The notes beneath the pieces are model-generated. The model saw nothing but the letters and a program-made list of their open reading frames with translations. It was not told the origin of the DNA and did no database searches. This document shows, piece after piece, positions 34,471 to 48,124 of a stretch of 64,000 bases of DNA (position 1 is the stretch's first letter; each line of letters opens with the position of its first letter). Position numbers and translations under genes: made by a program. Source of the DNA: Nelumbo lutea (taxonomy: Eukaryota; Streptophyta; Magnoliopsida; Proteales; Nelumbonaceae); NCBI GenBank assembly GCA_022828595.1, contig JAKGHH010000003.1, positions 14,818,934 to 14,882,933 of the forward strand. Reading direction: 5' to 3'.

Positions 34471-37400
34471 TCAGAGGCTATGGAGGAGGGCCCTTCTGCA
34501 AGGTGGTGGATGTGAAGTGCTTGTGCCAGGGCCAGAGACTGGTGAACCCGTACCAAGTGTTTTCAGAAGGAAGTTCCTCTCCTGAAAAATGCATTGAAAA
34601 ATATTAGTTAATAGTTAGTCCCACATAAGAACACAGAGAGAAAAACAATTCAATATTTTTAAACCCTGAGATTGTAGCCTTGGGAACATTAATGAAATTC
34701 ACTGTAAACAATTGTCTAGTTGTGGGATATTTTATCCAATTTTAACAGTCCCTTCAAATGCTATATACCTATACATTGAAAGGCATAGTTCAACTACCAG
34801 ATGCTAAAGCAAAACTGACGATTCTACTCAGTGCAAGCACCTATAACACCCAATCTGTGCAAAAGAGAAGAAAATCAGTGACCACTTCATCATTTTTATG
34901 GTTTCATGTTTTCCACTAAATGAGACAAGTGACAGTTTTAAATTTGAGAATAGAATGTACCCTCATTTGTAGAGCTTGTGGTTTCTAAAGTATTCCAATT
35001 CAATGCCTATCTACGGATTCCCTAATTTTATCTTTCTTCTCTTGTGGAGAAGCTTTTTAACAATAGAATGCTTTGCCCATTGGTTTATTTCATTATGAAA
35101 CACAGAGATTAAAAGAAGAATATACAAATTCATTTGCAAACCATTAATGTTTAGAGGCCACAACATTAGAGACCTTATTGTATTAGAATCCAAAGATAAG
35201 AATACTAGAGTAACTTACACTTTCTGAAAATTTTGGGCTTGGAATTCCAGCTGCTAAAGATCGGAACAGTGGAATTACTTGAAGAGGGGAGCTGAACTCT
35301 GTATGAGACAGTGCAGAAACAACTTCTTCATTACCCTTTGGCTCATCACATGAGAGAAAGGTTCCTGCAGCAGTTAGATTAGTACTTCAGTTTCATAGAA
35401 CAATCTGATTAGCAAAATTAATTTTCTGAGGTAAAATTAAAGATAGGAAATAAAGAAAAGGTGGTGCACTTGCTATGAAGATTACCTTGAGCACAGATCC
35501 CATCTTCACAGCCATCACCACTATTCCATACTTCCGCATGAATGGGCATTGGGACAACACTGCCATCCTGGTGTAATGAACATACCTCAACTTGAGGTTG
35601 TTCTGTTTTATCAACTGATGCATGGGACTGGGCGGTTGATCCAGTGCTGTACTCAGAACTGCCAGGAGACTCATATAGATTGGGTTGCCTATACAATAAA
35701 CCAGTCAGCAATTAGATTCTGTGCCACAAGTAAGACGTCTTTCAATTTGAATAACCACCACATTTATTACCTCCAAGAAAGCTCGTTTCCCACGTTACTG
35801 CTCTTTAGATCCTCTACCAAGTTCTTGAAATCTTCAGTTAAAAAATCCAATTCAGAGATTTTGTACGTGCCAAAATCGCCTTCTTTTGTTCGACTTAAGA
35901 ACTCTTGTAGTTCCTGAATATTAGATTTGACTAGATAAGAGGATATACTAATATTTCTCTGATGATAATTTAGAAACTAATATTATTCTCACCTTCCAAG
36001 CATTTTCAAGACTTTGATTGGTGTTCTCTGTATTAACCTTTAGTGCAAGAGAGCTGAGCAGTTGTGCTTGTTGCATCAAAGCAGCAATCTTTGGATCATC
36101 CCTTTTAAGAAATGTTCCTTGAACCTCATTATTTGCAACTGATTTTTTATCAGAAGGAAAAGCTGGTGTTAATTTTAATCTCTGTAAATAATAAAATTCC
36201 AATAAAAGAAAAGGATTAATCAACAAATAGTGACAAGTCTCTGGAAGGGGAAAGACCACCAATGTTATGAGTCCTGCATGACTAGGTTGTTTCCTCATAC
36301 ATTCACTGTGCTTAATATTTCAGTTTTCAGAGGTGGTTTACCATATTTAGAGGCTGTGTGGGTGTTGTGGCTAACGTGTTGCTGAGATTGCAACTCGCCA
36401 GCATTGTGGAAGTTTTGAACCAATACTGCAAAAGGAGGCCTTATCTGCCGGTGCTCTGTTTTTGCACATTCCTTGGTTATTTCTCCTTTGGTGGTGTTAT
36501 CCTCTGTGAGACTGGAGATGTGGGTCCTGCAGTTGAGTAACTTTGAGACTTGTAGGTAAAAACATTGGGTCCCGTTTTCATTTCATGTACAACTAGACAA
36601 TTGTTTCCGTACCTCATCCTCTTAAGAGGTGCTGCAGATTCAGCAGATTCATCTCCCAAAACGAGTCCATTTTGAAATATTACTCTCTTGTTGTTAGGAT
36701 TGATGTAAGAAGCGTTATTCTCCTTTGATAGAGTCTCATGTTTTGCTCTTTTCTTGCACAGGGTGGAGAACCGGTTCTTCACAGCGTTATCCGTTCTGCA
36801 CTAGCCAGAGCAATAACGACTTTATGTCTCATACTATTGGGAATAAAGCAGTGATGGTGATGTATCGGAGAAAGATGAAAAGGGAAATAGCATACACCAT
36901 AAAGCAAGTTTATTTACCTGCCAGAAACCACTTTTGCTATTTCAGTCCATCTGTTACCGAAAATCTTCTGAGCCTGCAAATCACATTTGGGCAATTAGCC
37001 AATTAGTTCACAACCATATCCAATGGCCAATAAGTTTCCATCATCATAAAGGGATGAGAGAATAACTAAAAATTTCGATAAAGGCGTTGGTCTGAGGTTC
37101 TGAAACAACCTAATACTGGTTTTCTTTTTCTGAGAACCAAAATTAACTTGGTATAAGCCGGACCGGAGGGTTATCAAAAATAAGTTGAAAAAAGAAAATC
37201 ATTATTCCCAAACAAAGTCTTAAATTAGAGTACGCCCGAGAAATTATCAAATTAAGCACAGAAGGAAAGAATAAAAACGCAATCTCGCCGTGAAAATTTG
37301 GGGAAACAATAGCATATCAGGCATGTACTCGATGAAGGAAGTACCACCTAAAGGTATCCAATCCATATGGGGGAATTATCTCTGAAAGGATTTCTTGCAG

Positions 37401-38267
37401 TCCTAGGAAAAGGAGCCAGAGATCCTACTTGTGAGAAACAGAAACAGAACATAGTATGAGGAAACGATGGTACCCAAACAAACGTAACTACCCCAAGTAT
37501 ACCAACTTCCCCATTTCTGAGAGAGCCATAATCTCTGCCTAATCGAGTTATCCAATATACCTTATTCCCATTTTCGAGACATGCATAGAAACTCAGCAGA
37601 GAGCTTTGTAATTCATAGGAAAGAGTACTAAAAAGTCCAACCTTTTTAAGTTAAAGACGGAAGCAGGTTAAGCAAGCAGTGTTAAGTACCTCGCATAAGA
37701 TCATGTCTTCCTCCGGTGACCACCCTCCTTTCTTGCATTCTGAATTTAAGTAAGTGTACCATCTGAGGTAAACCGGAGAAGTGGTGAGAAAAAATAACAA
37801 ATAGTTCTAATGAAAGAACAAGTTTTGGATGTGGGAGAAAAATCACTATAGAATACAGATAACCAACCTTCTTCTGCACTGTCTGGTTGTTTTGTCCTTG
37901 AACTTGGCTGCAATAATCGACCAGCTGCAGACACGAATACAACAGACCAAGTCTTTAGCTTCAAAATACAATCATCTAAGAACGAAGTGCGTTCTGCATT
38001 AAATAACCTAGAGATATCGAGAGATGAATGAAACTCTACTTTTCAGTTCCATGGATGCTGATCTGTTCCCGTAGTATATCATCCTCCTGCATTTGGATTT
38101 TGTTTTCCCATATCAGATAGACAAGTTAGCAAAAAGCATAGGGGAAGGATGAGGAAGAGTTGGAGGAAGGAAGAAGAAACCTGTTGAGTCCATGTAACTA
38201 TGTGGCGCTCTTTGGGCTTGGTAATGGTAGTAGCAGACTCTGTTTTGGGTGTTTCATGGAGCTTCAT
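34471..38267 (-). CDS. FLP: R2R3 MYB factor, FOUR LIPS/MYB88-like, twelve exons
   Basis: An atypical R2R3 MYB transcription factor. The Arabidopsis relatives FLP (MYB124) and MYB88 limit the last symmetric division of the stomatal lineage. Exons in transcript order: 38267-38181, 38086-38040, 37924-37868, 37762-37690, 36973-36918, 36795-36613, 36526-36301, 36181-35993, 35913-35771, 35688-35486, 35364-35219 and 34581-34471. The sum is 1,521 nt, giving 506 residues. R2 and R3 cover about residues 20-125: KERHIVTW, NWSIIAAKFKDKTTRQCRRR, GGWSPEEDMILCE, FGNRWTEIAKVVSGR and TDNAVKNRFSTLCKKRAKH. Diagnostic C-terminal blocks follow: RDDPKIAALMQQAQLLSSLA, SLENAWK, SSEYSTGST, PLFRSLAAGIPSP, ERNFLLKTLG and RRALLHSL at the end. 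The ATG at 38267 is chosen because the reading frame upstream offers only GTG. The exon 7 donor could also be at 36307. The product is longer than FLP (436). No damage is seen. Confidence 0.95.
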
Positions 38268-39500
38268 GTTGGGCACTGTATGTGAACCTGTGTTACTATG
38301 TTCGGGTTCGGCCTCCTCCTCCTCCCTTTATGAGGATCAACTCGCATGTTAAAGCAAGGAACTTTTCCGATCACATGTGTATTATATCTATAAATAAAGC
38401 ATATAAAGGGCAAAAAGGAGTCGTCGTCTCCGTCGGTTGTCTTTACAGATTAGATACCGTTGCTTTCAGAACGGGAACAACAAACCATACAGCTCCGTCG
38501 AAGCTCTCAATCACTATCTGTAGGAACTCAGGATTGCTTGCATAGGATTCCAACTTTTCAGAAATCTCTGATGTATCTAAAACAAGGAATTATCAGACTA
38601 ATAATCCGATGGCACAAAAAATGCCTCTGACGGATCAACGCTGGTCGCTCATCGCTGGGCTAATCCACGGAATTATCTATTTATCTTAGAGAGAACTGCT
38701 CTAAAAAAATCGTCAAAAAGGGAAAAAAAAAAAAAGGCACGCAGAAAAAAAAAAATACTTGGGCGACAAGAGAACGTAGCAGACAAGATATACGCGTAGA
38801 AGTAAGAAAATATGGAGGAGGACGTAATCTATGTATCGGGAGTAATATAAACAAAGGGAGAGTGGGGGGGTAATGGATGATTTTGAAAATTTAAAATCCC
38901 CCGGACAAGAGGAACTGGAAAGATGGCGAGGTAATACGATTGGGTGAAATAGAAGATGGAAAGCGGATCCGACGCATCTAAATCCGGATAAGACGGTGAA
39001 TGGATCTGACTGAGTAACTCTGAGAGGCGAAAAAGGCTTGACTCTGATGGGCTATTGCAATGTGACAAAGAGAGGGAGAACAGAGGAATACGATTTGGCT
39101 TTTGGCGCCGTTAAAGAGGACAAAACAGGGGAGAAATAGAATGGGGAAGTAATGTAGATGGATGGATCCGATATCAGTAGCAGTAGTATGAGTGTAACAT
39201 TATCCAGAGTCCTCGGAACAGACACAGTAATGGATTTGGATGGACGGACGGACGGACGGATCTTTTTTTTCGGGGTAGGGTTTTTGTTTACTTTAATATA
39301 ATAAATACCAAAAGATAAGAAAAGGGGCATGATGCCTTTTAGGGCGCGTACAAGGGAGAGTTTGAAAAATGTAAAAAAAAAAACGCTGAAATCCACGAGA
39401 GAATAATTAATTAATGGTAATGGAGGATGAGCATTGAGCAGAACATAAAAATGGTGATGACTCATGAATCAATAGTCATGACACTGTTTTTAACGGAAGG
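38268..39500. promoter_or_regulatory. 5' UTR and promoter region of the MYB gene
   Basis: Upstream DNA of the minus-strand MYB gene. It is rich in pyrimidines on the transcribed strand, with a (GGAC)n microsatellite at 39242-39261 and poly-A/T tracts. The 137-codon minus-strand open frame (39465-39052) is low-complexity and matches no family, so it is not called a gene. No TATA box is confidently assigned. Confidence 0.4.
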
Positions 39501-42437
39501 TGACGTTGTTCGTGAACAACCCAACCTACCTTTTAACTACAGCCCTATTCCCATGATCCCATCCCATCCCCCACTGTGATAAATTGAATTGAATCCTCCC
39601 TTCTCCTTTTGTTCTGTCTTTCTATATTGGCCCTATTATAGAAAGGAGCCAGGAGCCAGGAGCCAAGGGGGCAAATGGCAATGGATGGAACTTGGAGCGC
39701 CTCTTTTCCTCACCCTATTCTTTCATTCTTTCTTTTTTATTTGGATGCTATTTATTTTTGCTTCATCAGGTGGCAACTGCCATGTGGACGCTTGTTTTAT
39801 TTCTTTTTTTTTTTTTTTTTACAAATTTACTGTCATCATCATGGTAACTCCTTTTTTTTTATCTTTTTTTTTTTTTTCTGAAAGCTCAATGCCCCAACCC
39901 ATTCATGATTCATGATTCATGATTCATTCATCACTCAACTCCGTCCTAGCTGTAATTTTCAAATTAAACCATTTACACACTTGTTGCTTTTTTTTTATTT
40001 CGGGGTGAGGCGGTTGATGGATGATGGAAGATGGATCCATGCATGTTCATATTTCCTCTTCAGATCAGCCCTTGGATACTATGATCAAATCATGTGGTCC
40101 CACTTGCTATATAGTTTCATCACGATTTCTTCATTGTGCTTTAAATCATTCTTCAAACTTTTAAATAAGAAAAAAAAAGAATGATAAAAGGAGTTATAAA
40201 TTTAATTCCCTGTGTAAAGTAGATATCCCTAGTACAACAAACCCTTTGCATTTATTTTCCTTGTTTTTTAAACTTATATGCTTACACAAGAAGAGGACTA
40301 TTTCCTTATATTCATTCTCTTACGTTATTTGCATTCAAACTTAGCTTGCTATATATATATATATATATTCAAAACTTAAATGGACATATGATTAATTAAA
40401 TGGATTTTAACTGTAAAATAAAAGAAAAAAAATGGGAAAATGCACGCACTTTGACAGCTTGGTCCGGCAGAATTTAAAGATAAAATGAGGAATTAGTGGG
40501 AGCGAGGAAATTCCCATTTTTGGGATTTTCTTTTTCCCTCTTTCTTGCAAGGATTTCGTCCACATTCCCTGATGGTAATTTGTAAGCGAACATCTAAAAG
40601 TGCCTACTACATCGGTATATTTTCAATTTGAAATAAGCATCCCAAATGTTTGCCACATGGACAAAGAAACGGCCATCAAGTGTCGTTGAAGAATGATACA
40701 AGACATCTTATCCATATTTCCAAAATAGTGTGTGTGTTGGTCAAGCCATGTGACCTTGTCTAATCTCACCCTTTCTTGTTGTCTTCTTGATACAGAATTC
40801 TCCCGCCAAAATGGCTTACTATTTAAATACAATTGGATTGGGTTAGTTTATCTTTAATCGGATGAGTACTGTAAATTGTATATAGGCAATGCACAATGTG
40901 ATTTGCGTTGGACTCGGTGGGGAATCTGCATAGAAAATGTGGTAAGTGAGTGTGTGTATGTATGTGACAGGGCTGAGAAGGTCGGTGGTTTTGTCCCACA
41001 AACAGAAACAACTGACCATCAAAAGGCAAGGCAAGCCGGAAAAGGTCCGACCCGGATGAAACCCTAGGCAAAAGCTTTACCACCACGTCTGGCTTTAAAA
41101 AAAATATCTAGGATGACAACTTACTCCGACCCGACCCAACACGTTTTCATCGAGTAAATCCTTAATCTCTGCTTAACCTCAGATTAGTAGTAGTAACTCA
41201 CTCCTATTTATGTATTCTCCTTTTATTCTGGCTCCGGCTCCATGTTTCCCCACATGCACTCTCTATTAGCACTCATGTCCTATTTTTTCTTGGTCGGAAA
41301 AACACTCATTCTGTGTCTGCATGTATTTTCAAGGGATATGGGGAATTGACCATTGAGAAGCATTTGATCATTAGCGGCCACATATTGGAATTTCCCAATT
41401 ACCACCCAAAATGGCATTTACATATTGGTGGGAGAGAGAGAACCTAAATTCGTTTTAGTGGGGGAATGCTTTTACTTGATTGGTTGCTTATTACTAAATT
41501 CGTTTCCTTCATTAGACGGAATTTGAATTTTGAATTCTTTGTCTTCAAACAGGGCACTCCTCCTCCTGCCTACTAAAACAAGAATTAAAAAAAAAGGGGG
41601 GGTTTGTTTCTAGAAGGGATTTGGTCATTGGTCCTACAGCATCATCGCTGCAAGTGTAAGACAATCTTGTTTGGGTGGGGATGGGTAGAGCCTAATGATG
41701 GACCTTGCATGAACAACTTTGGTGGGCCTTATTACGATAAGATTTTATTATTCCTTGAAAATTTTCTTTCTTAAACCCAGGCTCTGATGAGTGTTGAGTT
41801 GATATACAGTGTTGGGTCAATATAAAATTGCAAGTTTCTAAATAAAAAGAAATAAATAAATAAAACAAGTTATGGAGCATGGGCCACAAAAGGGAATTTG
41901 TAATTCAATTATCTTTGTCCAAAAGCTTGACAACGTCAGTTATTACAAGAATCCCACTACTTTGTACCATACTATTGTTGGATGTGGATCTAACAACACA
42001 TAAAGAGGTACATTTTTTGAATCAATCGTGGATGACGGATATGTGTGAGGTAGGGCTATGGAACCAGTAATGACTAATGCCATCCATGCCAATTACCCTA
42101 ATCTGTTCTGTTATTTTAAACCCTAATTACCATTTAGTCCCAAATTTGATTTTCTTTAAGGCAAGAGGAGGAGCCGAGCTTGGAAGCCCAAAGCTTGACA
42201 CCGAGGAAGAAAAATAGAAAGCGGTGAGAGTGACTTGTTCGTGGGGAGTGGGGAGGCCCAAGTTCCCACAGGGATTGGTATTGGAGCTGGTGGGGCCGTC
42301 CTTTGCGCGCCTGCTCATCATTTGCAGCCGAACCGCCTCCCAAGTCCCAACCAATTGAGAATTTGAGATTTGACTCCTTAAACACATGGGCCTTTCTTTG
42401 TTTTAAGTTTTAACCTAAAGCAAATCCGAATGATTAA
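39501..42437. other. Spacer without recognised genes
   Basis: Mixed AT-rich DNA with T tracts at 39806-39820 and 39852-39875, a triplicated TTCATGATTCATGATTCATG phrase at 39901-39925 and an (AT)n run near 40353-40369. Nothing with protein homology. Confidence 0.5.
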
Positions 42438-42702
42438 GGGTCCGTTTGGTTTATAAGGAATAGGGGTTTGAAATCGGATTTCAACTGTTTGGTTGGGCAG
42501 AATCAGAATTTTATTCCTATTTTTGCTGGAATAGCATTCTTCTATTTGAGGGAATGGCCATTTTCTATTCCTTTTTAGAAATGAAATCTCATTCTTACTG
42601 ATTTTAATTCTCATTCCTATTCTTGTTTGAACCAAACAAATTATGAAAATGGACCATTCTAATTCTGATTTCAAGAATTTCAATTACAAAACAAACGGAC
42701 CC
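42438..42702. mobile_element. Tourist-like MITE
   Basis: A 265-bp element. Left end GGGTCCGTTTGGTTTATAAG, right end TTACAAAACAAACGGACCC. Flanks are TTAA on the left and TTAG on the right, so the exact 3-bp duplication is ambiguous. Interior words (GAATAGGGGTTTGAAATC) are shared with the MITE in intron 4 of the aldose 1-epimerase gene. Confidence 0.75.
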
Positions 42703-45064
42703 TTAGTTTCACTAAACGTTATAAATTCAATGACCGTACCATATTTCTTTCTCATTAATTTGAAATTAAGCACCTAATCCCGTTTGGACTCTGGTCTCTA
42801 GGACATTTTTTTTTTTTTGTTTTAGTTTTAGGCTTTTAGCTTTACAAAAAAAGAAAAAATCCTATTCATGTCGGTAGTCTCTCTTCAGTGTGGTATAGCA
42901 TGAGATTTGATACAGATACCACAAAAGAGTATCTCTTCCGTTTAAACAGGAAAATGGTTAATGAACAGCCAAGGACTTTTCTTTAGGGTGAACGTGAATG
43001 TGCTGCCAAACGTTAGATTCAAGTAAACAATTCCACCCTATTAGTAACAAGGGTTGCACGAAGTAATTTATGAGTTCAACATTTTTAATCCAAAAAAATC
43101 CAGATGCTCAAGGACAAATTGTATCTACTCATGAGCTTCCTAAATCCACAAAAACATCAGAAAGGACCACTGGAGAGAATACAATTAATGTTCTTGTAGT
43201 ATAAATGAAAAACGCTAAATTGTTTGTATGAGACAACTTAAACTTTAAGCTTTAGTTAGACTCTTAGACCATGCTGTGCACACCATAAATGTCTCTCAAT
43301 TTTTCGTCTGCTTTTCAACATCCACAGTAGAATGTGCATCGTGATACAGAATTTCTCCAACTATACTTTTCTCATATATTCCTACTTTCAAACAATGTGT
43401 TGGAAATTAAAGAAAAAGCATTTGCAACCATATGATAAATAATTACCTTATTAAGTGGTTCCTGTACTGTAATATGCTACTCCTGTTTTTATGAAAAGGA
43501 AGCCACTCTCTGATCTGGGACAACCAAACTTTAATGGTTAACCTTTAATCCATTACGTACCAAACTTGTCTAAATTTAATTTCTAGCTACATGCTTAATA
43601 TATATGTCTTGTTGTTTGTGCAACACCAACATATATATATATATAGTAACTATATGTCATAATTATGATCGATCGGTAAACATCATTTCAAAAGCGTAAA
43701 CCCCCCCACTTAATTTGTATCTTGATTAGAGCGCCATACCCATTTTTAATTTTGCATAAACCTTTCTTAAAGGGAAGACATGCTAGTGAGAGAAGAGTGT
43801 TTTAATTTAATTAAAATAAGAATGCATGCTATTGCTCTATGCCTAGAATGAAGTTTGGTATGGAGCAAAGCAAAATAAAAGATGGTTCTACTTTTTCTTT
43901 TATTTCTTCCTTTTCCTTTTGGGAAATAAAAAAGTTTGTTTTTTAGTAATTTTGTTTGGGAATTATTCTTTGATTCCATGTAGAAAAGATAAGTAGTAAA
44001 GGGCCATACGTGAGGTGGGTGGGAGAAGGAAAAAGAAGGTAAAGTGAATGCGAAACTCAATTTCTTTTCTAAATTTCATCCTTATTTTAGCTTTATATGG
44101 GTGTTAGAGGTCACACTGCTTGGGATTCCTACAACCTTGTGTGGGTACCCTTTTTGATGTTTGAGCCCACCTTTTCAAGGCTGAGATTCACTTCGCCTTA
44201 CTTACCTCGTTTCATTCTTTTCATCTCTACACAACAACAGTCTTGTAAAAGAGAAAAAATAGCATATAGGAATCCTATGCCATTTCCATTCTCTCTGCTT
44301 CTCTGTCTTTCTTGTTCTTTCGCAGTTTGGATTCCAATATGATCGCCATTTCTTTTCAGTTGCTTGGTTCTGCGTAGGTTTTTCTTTTTTTCTTCTTTTC
44401 TGTCCTTCTTTTGATTAAAACAGTTGAAGTATAGGCTTTTGATTCAAACAGCCCTGTAGTCAAATTGGACCTTGTATGAATCGTCTCTCACTGTGACACC
44501 AATCCGACGGCTAAAAGAGATGAGTCGCGCACACACGTGAACATTCATGACAGAAGCAGAGTCTACTATTTACTTTGGGCTCTTTTCTAGTTTTCTATAA
44601 TAGTACACGTGGGGAACTGGTTCATTGATTCAGATGCGTCAAGTGGTTGAACCCACATGTTACTACAGTCAATAATAACCGGCTACGGCCTACGGCTAGC
44701 TAGTTGATGAAGTCTGAGAGGTTTGTGCCCCAGCCAAGGTACCAAAGCCGTGGGGTTTGTGCCCCACCCCATTGACGAAATCTGGTGGAATCCCTGTTTT
44801 CGGTGTTCCAACAACTAACCTCACCACAGACCCAATTGCCTACCAGAAAAAGAAGCAAACACGCAACGTGTAACTGATCATCTGCTCGTCAGTAACTCTC
44901 AGTGTATAATTTATGGGTTAGAAGTTTAAAGAAGTAAAAGGGAAGCTGGTATTTTCAGTGGTCAGTGTAGCCGTACCCGAGGAATGCATGTTTTAGGGAG
45001 TTGAATTGAATACTTTGAATTGAACAGGGGCCCATGTAATGCAACTATGCAACTATGCAATAGA

Positions 45065-45103
<39 letters not shown>

Positions 45104-46740
45104 TCCATTCAATTACATGGTTGATGGTTGTGCTGAAGGTTTTAATTTAATCATCCCCTGACTCCTGATCAGACAAGTTAATCAAATTATCTGTTACAAG
45201 TAAAAGTGCTAAACAATTCTTTTATTTTTGCTTTGTAGTAGCTAAATAATCCTTTTGAACATTAATTAGTTGTGATTAGCATCTGATTTGAATATGTATG
45301 CATGGAACAAAATTATTATGCAATGCAGCTTCTCTACTTCTCTTTAAAATGTCACTATCAATGGAGAGACTCTCCTGATCAGGAAATGGTGAGACACACA
45401 CTGGCTAGTAGCTTCACCCAGATTTCCAGCATCTTTTTCTTTACAGCACCATAGAGGGGCCCTTCTATAAGAAAACCCTGCAAAGAAACTGAGATGGAGC
45501 ACATCCATGATCCATCCATCCCTCTTTACCATTTCTCAATAAAGAAATAAAGATTCATTTTAGAACAGCCATCAGCGGACCAGGCCAACCCACTTAGGTC
45601 CAACAGTGACACGACACCACCTTGTCTTTGTGAACCAGGTCCCCTGCTTCAAACATCAGAGCTAATAACCTTTTTTTTTTTTTTCATATAAAACATTAAA
45701 AAGAAGACGAGTAAGAAGAACATAAATATGGTCAAAAGCTATGAGTCAGTATCTAACAGCTTCTTTAGAGTCAGGTTTTGTTTGATTTTTTTCCTCTTTA
45801 TGTGCAGTTCCAGAATGAGCGCATGGAGGTTAGCATTAAAATGAATGTTCAGAATATCTATTTCACATACAATGAATCAGGATTCACTATTAGACATACA
45901 TCCCACTCAAGACTCAAGAGATATATACTATTTTTTTCTTCTTTAATTGTTGTGTTCCTGGATTCATTAATTAACAATCTGATGTATATATGTTTTGTTG
46001 TAACTTGCAACATCCAATCGAACTGATTTTTGAATGGGATCGGATGACATAGTGGCCCATTGAATGATGGGTCCAACCCCTGCAAGTGCTCCACTTCTGT
46101 GCAAGCCGTGTAGATGTAAGTAATGAATGATTAAGGAGTGAGGAAGTAAAGAGATCGTATAGACTAAAGGCCTGGGGTTCAGGCACGCTTACCTAAAGAG
46201 AACATTGTGATGACTGATGAGATAAACATTAACTTCAAGTCTGCAACCACCCCTTATTGCTTCTTACCCGAGTCCTTGTTGCTTCTTTCTATTTTTGTCA
46301 GATCCTAATGTCCCTTTTATGATTGATTATAGAACTTGTAATTTTTCTTTTTTAGCTGAATCTCAGAGTCTAAGCTAGTGAGATTCTGATAAAGTCGTAT
46401 GGACCCCCAAGTTTGTACTCAATGATGGCACAAGTAAGGGAATTCATTTCTGATGTCTCTCTTTTTGAAGGTACAAAGATAGAATTAAGCCGTGACGTTG
46501 CAGCTGTGGCAGAAAGATAGATACAACAGCAGCAAGGCTAAACATCGACACTTGCTTGATGTGATGATGTCAATTTGGTTTTGTTAAAAACCAGAAACTC
46601 ATGGGCTGGGTTCCAACCCAAGCAAATATCAATTATCAAGTCCTAACCCCCTAACCATGCCTCCTAGACCGGGTTTAGCTTGGAATCTGGAGTGCGGGCT
46701 TTGAACTTTGAGGATTTCCACTTGCTCTCCGGAATACGTC
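42703..46740. other. Spacer without recognised genes
   Basis: No homologous coding sequence. It contains a 9-unit (AT)n at 43631-43644 and a GA microsatellite at 45066-45100. Small frames at 44097-44342 and 45778-46026 have no recognisable domain and no supporting splice structure. Confidence 0.5.
45066..45100. repeat. (GA)n microsatellite
   Basis: About 16 GA units, preceded by GAAGAGAA. Confidence 0.95.
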
Positions 46741-46748
46741 TTGACCGA

Positions 46749-47037
46749 TAGGGGTGTTAATTAATGGACCGATTTTGGGTTGAACTCCACTCTAAATCAA
46801 AATTAATTTGGATGAATTGGACGGATTAATAAAATATAATATCTAATGGTCCATTGATAGAATGAATTTGGAATTAATCGAACTTAACATGAATTTGAAT
46901 AAGATTAGATGATTGAGACATTGAACTGGATCGATTCAAAATATTTATTAGACTGGATTGGAGTAAGTGCATTTATAATGCATGTACTCATATTGAACTG
47001 GATCCGATTGGACCAAATCAATTCAATTGACACCCTA
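46749..47037. mobile_element. hAT-type MITE, 8-bp TSD with one mismatch
   Basis: A 289-bp element starts TAGGGGTGTTAATT and ends AATTGACACCCTA. Flanks TTGACCGA (46741-46748) and ATGACCGA (47038-47045) agree at 7 of 8 bases. A related 3' half (CCAATTGACACCTATA) sits near 12210-12226. Confidence 0.8.
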
Positions 47038-47499
47038 ATGACCGACATTTTCAATGTTATTTCTGGAATTAAATTAGTAAACGGAAGAAAGAGGAAAAGC
47101 GAGCTGCGATGGTGGACCTCTTTCTTATTCTTCTTTTACCACCTGTATTTTTATTGTTTCTTTTGTGGACCATTCATTCAATCAACTGTTTGTGCAATTG
47201 AATGACGTGGGGCATCCAAAGATGTCGGGGATCAGGGTGAGAGAGAGAGAAGAACGTGTCCAGTGGTGGATGCCCATAATTGAGAATCATCTCATCACTT
47301 AAAAAATTTGCAATAGTGAATATATAGAAGTGCAAAGGACGTTGATCCATATATTGACGTAGTGTGTGTGGGGGGGTGTGGGGGTTCTTGTGTCGACATC
47401 ACAATTTGAAGACAGTGGGGCTACCGTTATTGCTGTCAGCATGTTTTGAAGTGGATTTGGTTGGCGACACATGAACCACCTTTTACCAATCAAGCCTCT

Positions 47500-47569
47500 G
47501 CATGTTTGTGTTGGTGTCATCAGTATTGTGTGGAGCATGTTTGTGTTGGTGTCATTAGTATTGTGTGGA
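47500..47569. repeat. 35-bp tandem duplication
   Basis: Two adjacent 35-bp copies of GCATGTTTGTGTTGGTGTCA... differ by one base (CATCAG against CATTAG). Confidence 0.9.
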
Positions 47570-48119
47570 GGAGGAGCATGCAGACTGCAGAGCCCCAGGG
47601 CCAAGGGCCCTTACTACCCTGTTTCTTACGCAATACGCATATCATGGAATGAGCCATAAAATTGATGTTCTCAAGTGTTTTTGTTGGAATAATTTTAGTG
47701 TACCTCACAACCATTTGAGGCCATGCTCATGCCCCCCGCCCATCCTTGCCTTCTCAGTCCATGCATCTTTCAATTGCAGTTGCTTTATTTGTTTTGCAGA
47801 AAACTCATAATGATGCCCTACTCTCAATTTGGTGGACATACAAACTGGTAAGAACCATATATAACCGAAAGGGAATAGAATAGGTTGGGATCCTTTATTT
47901 GGTCAACCTATTAGGATACACAATACTACGATATCATATAATCTCCACTTATAACATTATGTAACACATGCAAGGAACACAAATTCAGGTTGTCGTCGGA
48001 TAAAGATCATGAAAATTGATGAATCAATATTTGGCTAATTAGTTCGTCATTTGATTTATTTTCAAGTGGCCGGTGATTCAAAAGTCGAATTGGAGAATTT
48101 TTGCTGGATGAAGATCTAT
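47570..48119. other. Spacer before the retroelement complex
   Basis: No gene recognised. The left edge of the retroelement complex was not found, and base composition changes near 48100. Confidence 0.4.
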
Positions 48120-48124
48120 ATGTC

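Noticed and set aside
38265..38276. MYB start three codons upstream
   Set aside because: The codon at 38276-38274 is GTG on the minus strand. The first in-frame ATG is at 38267.
39052..39465. 137-codon minus-strand open frame upstream of the MYB gene
   Set aside because: Low-complexity Ser/Pro/Leu/Phe content from pyrimidine tracts, no homology, and a location in the MYB promoter.
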